In this document: in pieces, positions 9,065-18,298 of the stretch | Position numbering within the stretch: the first letter of the stretch is position 1 | How the letters are laid out: every line of letters starts with the position of its first letter | Source: an uncultured Erwinia sp. | GTDB lineage: Bacteria > Pseudomonadota > Gammaproteobacteria > Enterobacterales > Enterobacteriaceae | DNA length: 64,000 bases | Direction of reading: 5' to 3' | NCBI GenBank assembly: GCA_946221915.1 | Contig: CAMIKG010000010.1 | Location: forward strand, 42,502 to 106,501 | Notes under the pieces: generated by a model | Databases searched by the model: none | What the model was told of the DNA's origin: nothing | The model's input: only the letters and a program-made list of their open reading frames with translations | Position numbers and translations under genes: made by a program

Positions 9065-9769
9065 ATGCTTTCTGTCTTACCGTCAATTGATCCTGCTGTC
9101 GCCACGATTGCGCCCGGTTTTCGCGCGCTGAGCATTACGGTTAGCGCCGCGCCCATTATCGATACCCGCATTGCCACAAGCGCGCTGGCGGCGGCCTGTC
9201 AGGCTATCGTCACTGACGATTATCCGTGGGCGGAGGCGCATCTCGCCGCATGGGCTGAAGTATTTAAAAACTTTGGCGCCAAACCAAAACGCACTCCCTG
9301 CTCCGCTGAAGCCCTGCGCAAGCGGGTATTACGTGATGGCACTTTGCCTGCCATCGACCCCATCGTTGACCTGTATAACGCCGTCAGCATCCGTTACGCC
9401 ATTCCGGTGGGCGGAGAAAATATTGCCGCTTATCAGGGCCAGCCGCGGCTGACCATCGCCAGTGGAAGCGAACTGTTCGATACCATGAAAGAAGGCGAGC
9501 CTGCGCATGAATCACCGGAAGCCGGTGAAGTGATCTGGCGTGATGACCAGGGCGTAACCTGCCGCCGCTGGAACTGGCGTCAGGGCGTGAGGACCCGGCT
9601 GAGCGTCGAAGCCAGTCAGATGTGGTTTATTCTCGAAAGCCTGCCAGAGATGCCACTCAGCGCATTGCATGAAGCGGGGGACATGCTGATTCACGGCCTG
9701 CAACAGATGATGCCAGGTGCGCAGATTGAGAAGACGCTCACTGGCTTTAACCTCCCTGCAGCAACCTGA
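9065..9769 (+). CDS. B3/B4 tRNA-binding-domain protein (PheT-like editing domain)
   Basis: 234 aa resembling the stand-alone B3/B4 domain of phenylalanyl-tRNA synthetase beta chains. The signature region is LPAIDPIVDLYNAVSIRYAIPVGGEN. Stand-alone members are thought to deacylate mischarged tRNAs or bind amino-acyl compounds, but most are uncharacterised. The start is the ATG at 9065. A divergent XRE-cupin gene lies 43 bp away, a pairing that recurs in bacteria and suggests co-regulation. An intrinsic terminator follows at 9796. Confidence 0.82.
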   Translation: MLSVLPSIDPAVATIAPGFRALSITVSAAPIIDTRIATSALAAACQAIVTDDYPWAEAHLAAWAEVFKNFGAKPKRTPCSAEALRKRVLRDGTLPAIDPIVDLYNAVSIRYAIPVGGENIAAYQGQPRLTIASGSELFDTMKEGEPAHESPEAGEVIWRDDQGVTCRRWNWRQGVRTRLSVEASQMWFILESLPEMPLSALHEAGDMLIHGLQQMMPGAQIEKTLTGFNLPAAT

Positions 9770-9795
9770 ACGAACCACGCAATCATGGGAAAACT

Positions 9796-9818
9796 GAAGA
9801 GGGTTTCCCCTCTTCTTT
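9796..9818 (+). terminator. Intrinsic terminator after the B3/B4 gene
   Basis: GAAGAGGG-TTTC-CCCTCTTC is an 8-bp perfect stem followed by TTT. It sits between two convergent genes (B3/B4 protein and Rpn nuclease) and may serve both. Confidence 0.7.
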
Positions 9819-9870
9819 AGCGTGATGACTGGCTGCAGCTTCCTCAGGCTGATGCAGCAGCGCAAGGTAT

Positions 9871-10794
9871 TCAGTGACGGAGTTGTCTGAGCTCTTCTTC
9901 CGTCAGGCCAAACATGCTTGATATTTTCCTTTGATCTATGCCATTAGCCAGCATGGTGCGGATCATCTCCAGCCTGGCTTCGCGACGCCCTTCCTGTCGA
10001 CCTTCCTGACGCCCCTGTTGTCGCCCCTCTTGTCGCCCTTCCTGGCGCAGTTTCTGTGCAATAGTCATCATTAATTCCTCGTATTGCGGAACATGCTGCA
10101 GTAACGTGCGGACAAACCTCAACGGCGCTTCCGTTTCCCCCGCTTCCAGCAGGTATTCCATGGACGCTTTTAGTTGCTCCTGGGTATTGTAACCCCTCGA
10201 CATCTGTCTGCCCAGAGTCCCGGCAACAGCCATCATATCGCGATCGCGGATATGTTTCTGCATCGTCTCCAGCACAGCAATGCTGCGATGTTTATCGATG
10301 TCATCATCAGAAATCACTGTCATGTCCGCGAGCGGAAAACTGCCGGTGTAAACCTGCTGCGCCAGTTGTGGATCGCTGAAACTGTGCAGCCAGTTCATGG
10401 AAAAGGGATAAGGACTTTTTATGCCATGATAGAACAGCACCGGAATCACCACGGGCAGCTGACGATGGCCTTTATCCAGATGCCGCTGCATCGCCGCAAT
10501 GGCGTAACGCATCAGGCGAAAAGTCATATGTTGATCGGGTGAGCTCTGATGCTCAATCAACGCATAGATATACCCTTTGCCGCTTGCTGTCTGCATGGAA
10601 TAGAGAATGTCGGAGTAAAAGGCTCTCAGATTCTCTTCAACAAAACTGCCGGACTCCAGCTTCAGAGTGGCGAGGTTACAACCTTGCAGCAACATCGGCG
10701 GCAGATGAATTTGCAAAAATTCCTGCGCCGTCGCCTTGTGAGTAAGATAAGTTTTAAACACCGCATCGTGCGGTGTGGAGTGAATGGCTACCAT
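9871..10794 (-). CDS. Rpn-family recombination-promoting nuclease / putative transposase
   Basis: 307 aa of the YhgA/RpnA (transposase_31) family. A PD-(D/E)XK-like core is visible: PHDAVFKTYL near the N-terminus, an Asp in FYSDILYS and Glu-x-Gln in ALIEHQSS. E. coli Rpn proteins are Ca2+-stimulated DNA endonucleases that raise RecA-independent recombination. Near residues 250-280 is a run of RQEG repeats, encoded at about 9985-10060, before a C-terminal helix. Such repeat tracts in the family vary in copy number. It is a monocistronic gene and no terminal inverted repeats were seen. Confidence 0.88.
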   Translation of the reverse strand: MVAIHSTPHDAVFKTYLTHKATAQEFLQIHLPPMLLQGCNLATLKLESGSFVEENLRAFYSDILYSMQTASGKGYIYALIEHQSSPDQHMTFRLMRYAIAAMQRHLDKGHRQLPVVIPVLFYHGIKSPYPFSMNWLHSFSDPQLAQQVYTGSFPLADMTVISDDDIDKHRSIAVLETMQKHIRDRDMMAVAGTLGRQMSRGYNTQEQLKASMEYLLEAGETEAPLRFVRTLLQHVPQYEELMMTIAQKLRQEGRQEGRQQGRQEGRQEGRREARLEMIRTMLANGIDQRKISSMFGLTEEELRQLRH

Positions 10795-11002
10795 GCCTGC
10801 CTCCTGCCGTTCCGTTTGACTGCCGCGGACTGTATCACAGCGACATTGTGATTAAAATTCGCACAACCACTAATAAGTCTCCCGCCAGCGATCAAAAGCA
10901 AAATATGCGTGGAAGCTCGCAACAGGTGAACCGCCAGAAATGTGAGAAGAAGGAATAAACCGGAGGCTAAGGCGAAGCAGAGAGCGAGGTAGGGCAAGCA
11001 GC

Positions 11003-11028
11003 AATAAAAAAGGCCGCTATGCGACCTT
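11003..11028 (-). terminator. Intrinsic terminator after the monooxygenase operon
   Basis: On the minus strand AAGGTCGC-ATA-GCGGCCTT forms an 8-bp stem with one G-U pair and is followed by a run of six T. It lies 38 bp past the stop of the LLM monooxygenase gene and should end the 18058-11066 operon. The rest of 10795-11065 shows no gene. Confidence 0.75.
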
Positions 11029-11065
11029 CCGGTTAGGTGATTTCACTATGCGGCAGAATCCGGCT

Positions 11066-12400
11066 TCAGGCCACGTCCTGCCGCCGGGTGGAAAACTGGT
11101 TTTCCGGCTCCGCCAGCCCGAGGTTGTCACGCAGCGTGTCGCCTTCATACTCCTGACGATAAAGGCCACGCTGCTGCAACAGCGGGATCACCTGATCGAC
11201 AAAGTCATCGAACGCCGTCGGGGTGCCGCCACGCACAATAAAGCCATCCGCAGCGCCCTGCAGGAACCAGTCGGCCAGCCCGTCCGCCACCTGCTGCGCC
11301 GTACCGAGGAAGCTGGGACGCGGTGTCGCCGCCTCCAGCGCCGCCTGGCGCAACGTCAGGCCACGTTCCTGCGCATTACGCTTGATGGTGTCGGTGGTGC
11401 TGCGGAAGCTGTTCTCCCCCAGCTCGCCGATCTGCGGGAAAGGCTCATCCAGCGGATACTGGCTGAAATCATGGTGCTCAAAGTAGCGGCCAATATACTC
11501 CAGCGCTTTCTCAATCGTGACCAGTTCCGCGGTCTGCTGGTAGCGGCGCTCCGCATCTTCCACACTGTCACCGATAATCACGCTGGTGCCCTGGAACACG
11601 CGAATATCATCCGCATGGCGCCCGCGCGCCACCAGACGACGGCGCACATCTTCGCGAAACGCGCGCGCTTCTTCCAGCGTCTCCTGACGGGTATAAATCG
11701 CATCAGCCGCTTCCGCAGCAAAGGCTTTCCCGGCTTCCGATGCCCCGGCCTGGAACACTATCGGCCTGCCCTGCGGTGAGCGACCAACGTTAAGTGGCCC
11801 CTGTACCGAGAAGTATTTCCCTTTATGGTTCAGGGTGTGCAGCTTCGCAGGGTCAAAGAACTGTCCGCTGGCTTTGTCACGCACAAACGCATCCTCTTCC
11901 CACGAATCCCACAGCCCTTTCACAACCTCAAGGTATTCGCTGGCGACGCGGTAACGTTCGTCATGTTCCGGATGCTGCGCGCGGGAGAAATTTTTCGCCG
12001 AGCCCTCCAGCGGTGAGGTCACCACATTCCAGCCCGCGCGACCGCCGCTGAGATGGTCGAGGCTGGCGAACTGGCGCGCCACGGTGAAAGGTTCGCTGTA
12101 AGAAGTGGAGAGCGTCGCCACCAGGCCAATTTTCTGCGTCACCAGCGACAGTGCCGACAACAGGGTGATCGGTTCAAAGCGATTGAGGAAATGCGGTATC
12201 GACTGTGGCGTGATATAGAGACCATCGGCAACAAACAGAAAATCAAACTTGCCCTGCTCCGCCTTACGCGCCAGCTGCTGCACAAAGTCGACATTGATGC
12301 TGGCATCGGCCTGCGCATCGGGATGACGCCAGGCGGACATATTTCCCGATGCGCCCTGAATGATTGCGCCGAGCCGCAGCTGGCGTTGAGTCTGACTCAT
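11066..12400 (-). CDS. NtaA/SnaA/DszA-family FMN-dependent monooxygenase
   Basis: 444-aa luciferase-like (LLM class) flavin monooxygenase. Family hallmarks include DFLFVADGLY near the N-terminus, the central SGGRAGWNVVTSPLEGSAKN and GRSPQGRPIVFQAGASEAG. Members oxidise nitrilotriacetate, pristinamycin, dibenzothiophene sulfone or S-alkyl cysteine derivatives using FMNH2 from a separate reductase. The start at 12400 is preferred over the ATG immediately before it because AAGGAG is then 6 bp away. It is the last gene of an ABC import operon, so it probably attacks the imported substrate. The substrate is not known. Confidence 0.88.
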   Translation of the reverse strand: MSQTQRQLRLGAIIQGASGNMSAWRHPDAQADASINVDFVQQLARKAEQGKFDFLFVADGLYITPQSIPHFLNRFEPITLLSALSLVTQKIGLVATLSTSYSEPFTVARQFASLDHLSGGRAGWNVVTSPLEGSAKNFSRAQHPEHDERYRVASEYLEVVKGLWDSWEEDAFVRDKASGQFFDPAKLHTLNHKGKYFSVQGPLNVGRSPQGRPIVFQAGASEAGKAFAAEAADAIYTRQETLEEARAFREDVRRRLVARGRHADDIRVFQGTSVIIGDSVEDAERRYQQTAELVTIEKALEYIGRYFEHHDFSQYPLDEPFPQIGELGENSFRSTTDTIKRNAQERGLTLRQAALEAATPRPSFLGTAQQVADGLADWFLQGAADGFIVRGGTPTAFDDFVDQVIPLLQQRGLYRQEYEGDTLRDNLGLAEPENQFSTRRQDVA

Positions 12401-12418
12401 CATGCTCTCCTTGTGAGG

Positions 12419-14026
12419 TTAAATGTGCGGCTGCCAGTCGGGTAACACCGGCAGCGCCTGAAGCAGTTTTTGCGTCCACGCATGGCGCGGCGCATCGAAT
12501 ACCTGGCGAATATCGCCACTCTCCACCACCTGACCGTTTTGCATCACCAGCACACGATCGGCGAGATGCTGGATTACCCCCAGATCGTGGGAGATAAACA
12601 GCAGTGCGGTTCCGTGCTCAGCCTGCATCTCCGCCAGCAGGTCGAGCACCTGCGCCTGCACCGACACATCCAGCGCGCTGACCGGCTCATCGGCTACCAG
12701 CAGCGCCGGGTTAGGGGCAAACGCGCGGGCAATGGCAACACGCTGACGCTGACCGCCGGAAAGATGGCGCGGATAGCGCTGCAGAAAACGGTCGCCGAGC
12801 TGGACTTCATCCAGTAACTGGCGCACACGCTGTCGCCGGGCATCGCCATAGATGCCCGCGCTGTCGAGGCTTTCGCCGATGATTTTTTCCACGGTGTAGC
12901 GCGGATCGAAGGAACTGAACGGGTCCTGCGCAATCAGCTGCAGCCGCGCACGGCGGGCGCGGCGCGCTTTCTCGTCAAGATGATCCCAGCGGCTGCCTTC
13001 CAGCAGCAGCGTGCCGCTGTCCGGCTCGGTCAGTCCCATAACCACTTTCACCAGCGAGGTTTTGCCGGAGCCGGACTCGCCCACCACGCCCAGCGTTTCC
13101 CCGGCATGCAGAGTGAAGTGAATATTGTTCAGCACCTGGCGATCGCCATACGCTTTGTTGAGGCCGATAGCTTCCAGCAGCGGCGTGGCGGAAGGTGCTG
13201 GCCGCGGCGGCAGTGGTGTCGGCTGCGCCGAACTGAGCCGCAGGCCGCGCGTGGCGGGCGTCGGCACCGCACGCAGCAGGCGCCGGGTCCAGCTATGCTG
13301 CGGCCGGCTCAACAACGGGCCGCTGACGCCCTGCTCCACCACCTCGCCATCACGCATCACCAGCACGCGATCCGCCAGCTCCGCCACCACTGCCAGATCG
13401 TGGCTGATCAGCAGCAGCGCGTGACCATCACGACGGCGCTGCGCCAGCAGCTGCAGGATCTGCCGCTGAACGGTCATATCCAGCGCCGTGGTCGGTTCAT
13501 CGGCAATCAGCAGCGCCGGGCTGCCCGCCAGAGCCGTGGCGATCAGCGCACGCTGACGCTGGCCTCCGGAGAGCTGGTGCGGATAACGCGCCAGACGGCT
13601 TTCCGCATCAGCGATCCCCGCCACCTTCAGCAGCGCCACACTCTGTTGCTGCAACGCGCTTTTATCGCGCTGCCCGGTGGCCTGCAGTGCATCCGCCAGC
13701 TGCTGGCCGATACGGCGTAACGGATCGAGCGACACCAGCGCATCCTGCAATACATAGCCGATTCGTCGCCCGCGCAGCGCGCGCCACTGCTGACGGCTGG
13801 CGTGCAGCATGTCCTGTCCTTCGATCACGAAACGATCCGCGCTCAGCGTCGCCTCCGGCGGTAACAGTCCCAGCAGACTGCGCGCCGTCAGGGTTTTACC
13901 GGAGCCGGATTCGCCCACCAGCGCCACCGATTCGCCCGGCCACACCTGCAGGTTGAGGTTTTTGACCACCGGCTGGGCGCCAAAACGGATGGTGAGATTC
14001 TGGATATCAATCACCGGCTGGCTCAT
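12419..14026 (-). CDS. Oligopeptide-type ABC transporter, tandem ATPase
   Basis: 535 aa with two ABC domains. Domain 1 has GESGSGKTLTARS, SGGQRQRALIATAL and LLIADEPTTALDM. Domain 2 has GESGSGKTSLVKV, SGGQRQRVAIARAF and LLVADEPVSALDV. The longer frame upstream lies inside the permease gene, so the ATG at 14026 is chosen; it gives an ATGA overlap with the permease stop. It energises the permease pair encoded upstream and is separated by 18 bp from the monooxygenase gene downstream. Confidence 0.92.
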   Translation of the reverse strand: MSQPVIDIQNLTIRFGAQPVVKNLNLQVWPGESVALVGESGSGKTLTARSLLGLLPPEATLSADRFVIEGQDMLHASRQQWRALRGRRIGYVLQDALVSLDPLRRIGQQLADALQATGQRDKSALQQQSVALLKVAGIADAESRLARYPHQLSGGQRQRALIATALAGSPALLIADEPTTALDMTVQRQILQLLAQRRRDGHALLLISHDLAVVAELADRVLVMRDGEVVEQGVSGPLLSRPQHSWTRRLLRAVPTPATRGLRLSSAQPTPLPPRPAPSATPLLEAIGLNKAYGDRQVLNNIHFTLHAGETLGVVGESGSGKTSLVKVVMGLTEPDSGTLLLEGSRWDHLDEKARRARRARLQLIAQDPFSSFDPRYTVEKIIGESLDSAGIYGDARRQRVRQLLDEVQLGDRFLQRYPRHLSGGQRQRVAIARAFAPNPALLVADEPVSALDVSVQAQVLDLLAEMQAEHGTALLFISHDLGVIQHLADRVLVMQNGQVVESGDIRQVFDAPRHAWTQKLLQALPVLPDWQPHI

Positions 14027-14856
14027 GCTGACCTCCCCTCGAAACGCGCCTGCCAGTAACGGCCCAGCGTATTTACCGCCACCACCGTCAGAGTGATGAA
14101 CACCCCCGGCCAGACAGCGATCCACCAGGCGTTACGCAGATAGTTACGCCCCTCCGCCAGCATCAGCCCCCATTCAGCGGTGGGCGGCTGCGGGCCCATG
14201 CCAAGGAAACTGAGTCCGGCGGTACCGATAATCGCCGTGCCCAGCCCCAGCGTCGCCAGCGCCGGAACCTGCGCAATGGCGTGCGGCAGAATATGGCGCA
14301 GGATCAGCGTCAGACGCGACAGGCCGAAGGTGCGCGCCTGCTCGACATAACCGGAGGACATCACCGTGAAGGTCTGCGCCCGCACCACGCGGGCAAAGCG
14401 CGGCACCGACGCCACGCCCAGGGCAATAATCAGGTTGTTGGTGCCAGGCCCGGAAAAGGCAATCAGCATCAACGCCAGCAGCAGATCGGGAAAGGCGGAA
14501 ATGACATCGACGGCACGACTGAGCAGTTCATCCACTACGCCGCGCGCCAGCGCCGCCAGCAGCCCCAGCAGGGTTCCCACGACGACCGCCAGCGTCATCG
14601 CGGCGATGCTGATCAGCAGCGAATAGCGGCTGCCGTAGATGATGCGTGTCAGCAGATCGCGCCCCAGCTGATCGGTGCCCAGCCAGTGCTGCGCCGACGG
14701 TGGCAACTGGGCATTGAGCGGATCGGCCAGCAGCGGATCGCTGTGACTCAGCCAGCCTGGCGCCACCACTGCCAGCGCCACCAGCAGCAGAAAACTCAGC
14801 GCCGCCCACACGGCCAGCGGCAGTGCGGCAGGCAGACGCAACAGTAATGCGCTCAT
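14023..14856 (-). CDS. ABC transporter permease (DppC type)
   Basis: 277-aa permease. An N-terminal helix is followed by the DppC-family segment HWLGTDQLGRDLLTRIIYGSR and further helices, with the loop AGLSFLGMG as the ATPase contact. The start at 14856 is chosen because it makes an ATGA overlap with the preceding permease; a longer reading from 14892 would lie within that gene. It is part of a six-gene minus-strand operon. Confidence 0.92.
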   Translation of the reverse strand: MSALLLRLPAALPLAVWAALSFLLLVALAVVAPGWLSHSDPLLADPLNAQLPPSAQHWLGTDQLGRDLLTRIIYGSRYSLLISIAAMTLAVVVGTLLGLLAALARGVVDELLSRAVDVISAFPDLLLALMLIAFSGPGTNNLIIALGVASVPRFARVVRAQTFTVMSSGYVEQARTFGLSRLTLILRHILPHAIAQVPALATLGLGTAIIGTAGLSFLGMGPQPPTAEWGLMLAEGRNYLRNAWWIAVWPGVFITLTVVAVNTLGRYWQARFEGRSA

Positions 14857-15848
14857 CGTTGCCCCTCCCCGCGCAGGCGTGGATCGATCCACAGCGCCAG
14901 AATATCCACCAGCGTACTCATCACCACGTAAATCAGCGCCGACAGGATCGCCACCGCCAGCACCACCGGCAGATCTTTCGCCAGCACGGCATCCACCGTC
15001 AGCTTGCCGAGACCAGGACGGCCAAACACCTGTTCGGTGATCACCGCGCCGCTCAGCAGGCCGCCCACCAGCCAGCCAGTCAGCGTCACGGCGGGCAGCG
15101 CCGCGTGGCGCAGCGCATGGCGCAAACGAATGGTCGTTTCGCCCACGCCCCAGGCGCGCAGCGTCAGGGTAAACGGCGCTTCCAGCGCCTGCTCCAGTTC
15201 ACGCCGTAAGACCTGCGCCACCACCGCCCCCTGCGCCAGTCCCAGCGCCAGGGCGGGCAGCACCAGAGATGACAGCTGGCGGTCGCCCGCCACCGGGAAC
15301 CAGCGCAGGGTAAAGCTGAAGATAAACAGCAACACGATACCCATCCAGAACGATGGCGTGGAAGCCAGCAGCAGCTCCAGCCCATTCGCCACGCGGCGTC
15401 CCCAGCGGCGATGGGCAGTGGTGACCGCCATCGCCACCGCAAACAGTACGCTGACCAGCAGCGCCGCCAGCGTCAGTTTCAGCGTCGGCCACAGCTGTGA
15501 CATCAGCAGTTGGCTGACATCGCTGTTGAGGATATAGGAACGGCCAAGATCGCCGTGCAGCACCCGCCACAGGTAGTTGAGATACTGCAGCCACAGCGGA
15601 TCGTTGAGTCCCCACTCGGCACGGATCGCCGCCTCAATGGCCGGTGTACGCACCTGCTCGCCAATCAGCAGGCTGACAATATCGCCCGGCGCCAGATGCA
15701 CGCCAAGAAACGCCAGCGATACCGCCGCCCACAGCACCAGCACGCCGCCAAGCAAGCGACCGCTGATGCGCCGCACCAGCACATTACGCCACAGTGGCGG
15801 TCGCCGCTCCCGCTGCGGACGGGTTACCATGCTCTCCAGAAGACTCAT
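14853..15848 (-). CDS. ABC transporter permease (DppB type)
   Basis: 331 aa. After a basic N-terminus it has six predicted helices and the family segment HLAPGDIVSLLIGEQ. The EAA-like loop is GAVITEQVFGRPGLGKL. It overlaps the DppC-type gene by 4 bp and starts 15 bp after the binding-protein stop. It forms the heterodimeric channel with the downstream permease. Confidence 0.92.
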   Translation of the reverse strand: MSLLESMVTRPQRERRPPLWRNVLVRRISGRLLGGVLVLWAAVSLAFLGVHLAPGDIVSLLIGEQVRTPAIEAAIRAEWGLNDPLWLQYLNYLWRVLHGDLGRSYILNSDVSQLLMSQLWPTLKLTLAALLVSVLFAVAMAVTTAHRRWGRRVANGLELLLASTPSFWMGIVLLFIFSFTLRWFPVAGDRQLSSLVLPALALGLAQGAVVAQVLRRELEQALEAPFTLTLRAWGVGETTIRLRHALRHAALPAVTLTGWLVGGLLSGAVITEQVFGRPGLGKLTVDAVLAKDLPVVLAVAILSALIYVVMSTLVDILALWIDPRLRGEGQR

Positions 15849-15863
15849 GCGATCCTCCCCGGT

Positions 15864-17480
15864 TTAGTGGTCACTCAGCCAGACGTCATAGGCGTTCTCT
15901 GGCATCTGTTTAAAGCTGCGGAAACCGACGCCGTGCACATAGCTGGCGGCGGCAATCTGGTCTTCCGGCTCATACAGCGGCACCGCCAGCGCCTGATCCA
16001 ACAGCGCATAGTCCTGCAACTCGCTGTAGAACTGGCGGCGCTGCGCGTTATCCAGCGTGCTGGCCGCCTGATCGAGCCACTGATTGATTTGCGGACTGTT
16101 GACGCGGCTGTAGTTGATCGCCCCACCGGCATTCACCGGACGGTAGTGGTTCTCGATATCAATGCCGTCAGTCTCGGTATTGGAGTTGGCGATGGAACCG
16201 AACTTGCCGGTTTTACGCACTTCGGCATAGGTACCGGAATCGACATAGCGCAGCTTCAGCTCAACGCCGAGACGCTGGCGTGCCTGCGCCTGAATCGCCT
16301 GCAGCAGCACGTCGCGCTGGTCGCGTACCGTCGCCTGCGCCTGAATAATCTCCACGCTCAGACGCTCACCGTTTTTGCTGCGGAAGCCCTCGCTGTCGCG
16401 AGTTTGCCAGCCCGCTTCATCCAGCAGCTTGTTGGCCGCCTGCGGATTGTTGCCGTACTTACCTTCCAGCGCGTTGTTGTACAGCGGATCAACCGGCGAG
16501 GTGATGCCCCAGGCGCGGGTGCGTTCACCGCGATAGACCGACTTAAGAATCGGGTCGATATCCAGCCCCTGCAGCAGCGCCCTGCGCACCTGCACATCCT
16601 GCGTCGGGCCATACTCCACGTTGAGGAACAGGGAGTAAGGCGTACCGGCATTCAGCGCATGCTGGTAGCTGAAGTCAGGGTTGTCCTTAAATTCGCCGGC
16701 ATCGTTACCGGAGATACCTTCAATCACATCCAGCTGGCCGGAGAGCAGCGCGCCGGTGCGCACCGAAGACTCCGGCAGGAAGCGGTAAGTCACGCGATCC
16801 AGATACGCCGGGCCCTGATGCTGCGCCGTGGCAGGCGCCCAGTAGTAATGCGGATTCTTCACGAAGGTGACCTGCTGCCCTTTCTCATAATTTTCGAGGA
16901 TAAAAGGCCCGGTACCGGCTATCTCTTTACCGCCTGATTTCAGCTGCGGTGACGTCCAGCTGGCGGGCGCGAGGATTTTCAGCGAAGCGGCAAACGACAG
17001 GAACGGTGTGTAACTCTGTTTCAGGTTGATCACCACGCTGTACTCATCCGGGGTTTCCACGCTGGCGATACGTGCGCCCATTGCGCACAGGCTGGAACCG
17101 GCGCAGTAAGCGGCATCCTGGGTATGGCGGAAGTTCTCCGCTACCGCTGCCGCGTTCAGCTTCTCGCCGTTGGAAAAGGTCACATCACGCCGCAGAGTAA
17201 AGCGATACGTTTTGTTGTCGGCGCTGGCTTCGTATTTTTCCGCCAGCCACGGCACATAGCTGCCGTCCGCTTTGCGCGCCAGCAGCGATTCCCAGACGGC
17301 ACGCAGCACCACTTCCGCTTTCGACTGGCCGTTCAGCTGCGGGTTAAAGGGTGCAGGCTCGGTCTCCACGCCCCAGGTGAGACTGCCGCCGCTGCGCGGT
17401 TGTTCGGCTGCGACAAGATAAGGTGCGCTTCCCAGCAGGCAGGTGAAACCCAGCGCAAGGGTAATGACATTCGCTTTCAT
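15864..17480 (-). CDS. Periplasmic solute-binding protein (SBP family 5)
   Basis: 538 aa with a signal peptide (MKANVITLALGFTCLLGSAP, cleavage near YLVAAEQ). The family 5 pattern is seen in SLTWGVETEPAPFNPQ, PWLAEKYEASADNKTYRF and LRRDVTFSNGEKLNAAAVAEN. It should bind the substrate of the tandem-ATPase importer encoded downstream. The enzymes in the same operon (monooxygenase, GNAT) argue for a modified amino acid or small metabolite rather than a general peptide; this is an inference. Confidence 0.91.
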   Translation of the reverse strand: MKANVITLALGFTCLLGSAPYLVAAEQPRSGGSLTWGVETEPAPFNPQLNGQSKAEVVLRAVWESLLARKADGSYVPWLAEKYEASADNKTYRFTLRRDVTFSNGEKLNAAAVAENFRHTQDAAYCAGSSLCAMGARIASVETPDEYSVVINLKQSYTPFLSFAASLKILAPASWTSPQLKSGGKEIAGTGPFILENYEKGQQVTFVKNPHYYWAPATAQHQGPAYLDRVTYRFLPESSVRTGALLSGQLDVIEGISGNDAGEFKDNPDFSYQHALNAGTPYSLFLNVEYGPTQDVQVRRALLQGLDIDPILKSVYRGERTRAWGITSPVDPLYNNALEGKYGNNPQAANKLLDEAGWQTRDSEGFRSKNGERLSVEIIQAQATVRDQRDVLLQAIQAQARQRLGVELKLRYVDSGTYAEVRKTGKFGSIANSNTETDGIDIENHYRPVNAGGAINYSRVNSPQINQWLDQAASTLDNAQRRQFYSELQDYALLDQALAVPLYEPEDQIAAASYVHGVGFRSFKQMPENAYDVWLSDH

Positions 17481-17524
17481 AGTGTCCTTGTTCGTTGCAG
17501 GTGTATTATTTTTTTATGCCTGAA

Positions 17525-18058
17525 TCAGGCGGAACGCGCCGTGGCGGCGACAGTCAGTAATTCCGTATCAGCGAAATCTTTCTTTAAAAATACCAGCGCT
17601 TCGCCTAATGGATTATCGCGCCAGTAAAAAGGCTGATAGCCATGGCGTTGATAAAAATGGCTTAACCAGGGATGATTAATCGCCGTCGCTAAATAAACGC
17701 CGGGCGCTTTTAACGTTGCCTGCAATAACTCCTCTTCTGCCCAGGCTAATATTTCCCGGCCATAGCCCTGCCCTTTAAAATCGGGGTCGACGGCCAGCCA
17801 GTGAATAAAAGGCAGCGCAGCGGGAGCGCGATCGTCCTGTGACCAGGGGAAACGCACTGTGACGGTCGCCACTGCCCGCTGCCATTTGCGCAACACCAGC
17901 ACCGTCTCCTGCTCAATGGTGGCACGTACTTTTTCGACCGTTCCCTGCGTAATGGTAAAGCGGATATTCAGCGCCTCCAGCGAAGCATAGGCGCGCTGGA
18001 GCAAGGCGAAGATCTCTTCTGCGTCTTCGGGTTTTGCCACCTGAATGGACTGACTCAT
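17525..18058 (-). CDS. GNAT-family N-acetyltransferase
   Basis: 177 aa with a GNAT fold. The acetyl-CoA binding region reads WLAVDPDFKGQGYGREILAWAEEE (V-x-P-x-x-x-G-x-G-x-G/A type). A C-terminal HWLSHFYQRHGYQPF-type strand follows. It is the first gene of the ABC/monooxygenase operon, 44 bp before the binding-protein start. In sulfur-scavenging operons of other bacteria a GNAT enzyme acetylates S-alkyl cysteines before oxidation; that role is possible here but unproven. Confidence 0.85.
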   Translation of the reverse strand: MSQSIQVAKPEDAEEIFALLQRAYASLEALNIRFTITQGTVEKVRATIEQETVLVLRKWQRAVATVTVRFPWSQDDRAPAALPFIHWLAVDPDFKGQGYGREILAWAEEELLQATLKAPGVYLATAINHPWLSHFYQRHGYQPFYWRDNPLGEALVFLKKDFADTELLTVAATARSA

Positions 18059-18298
18059 ATTGCCGGCTCCTTAATTTAATCACCGGAGAATTATTAAAAT
18101 TCGGTGAATTAAATGTAAACCGATAATAGTGGCAATGGATTTGTTAAAACTGGCAATAAATAAAGGCGGGAAAATAAATCTGTGCTGCGCATATCGAAAT
18201 AACAATTTCGGCAATGGCAAATATATCGCCGTATTCTGCTGGCATTCATCATGACTGCCAGCAGACGAAATGAAAAGGTTAAAGCGAAATCTGGCCGC

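Noticed and set aside
10788..10997. Short minus-strand frame with hydrophobic N-terminus
   Set aside because: No ribosome site, overlaps the nuclease start, and no conserved pattern.
15510..16937. 475-codon plus-strand open frame
   Set aside because: Antisense to the permease and binding-protein genes; Gln/Arg/His-rich composition typical of a shadow frame.
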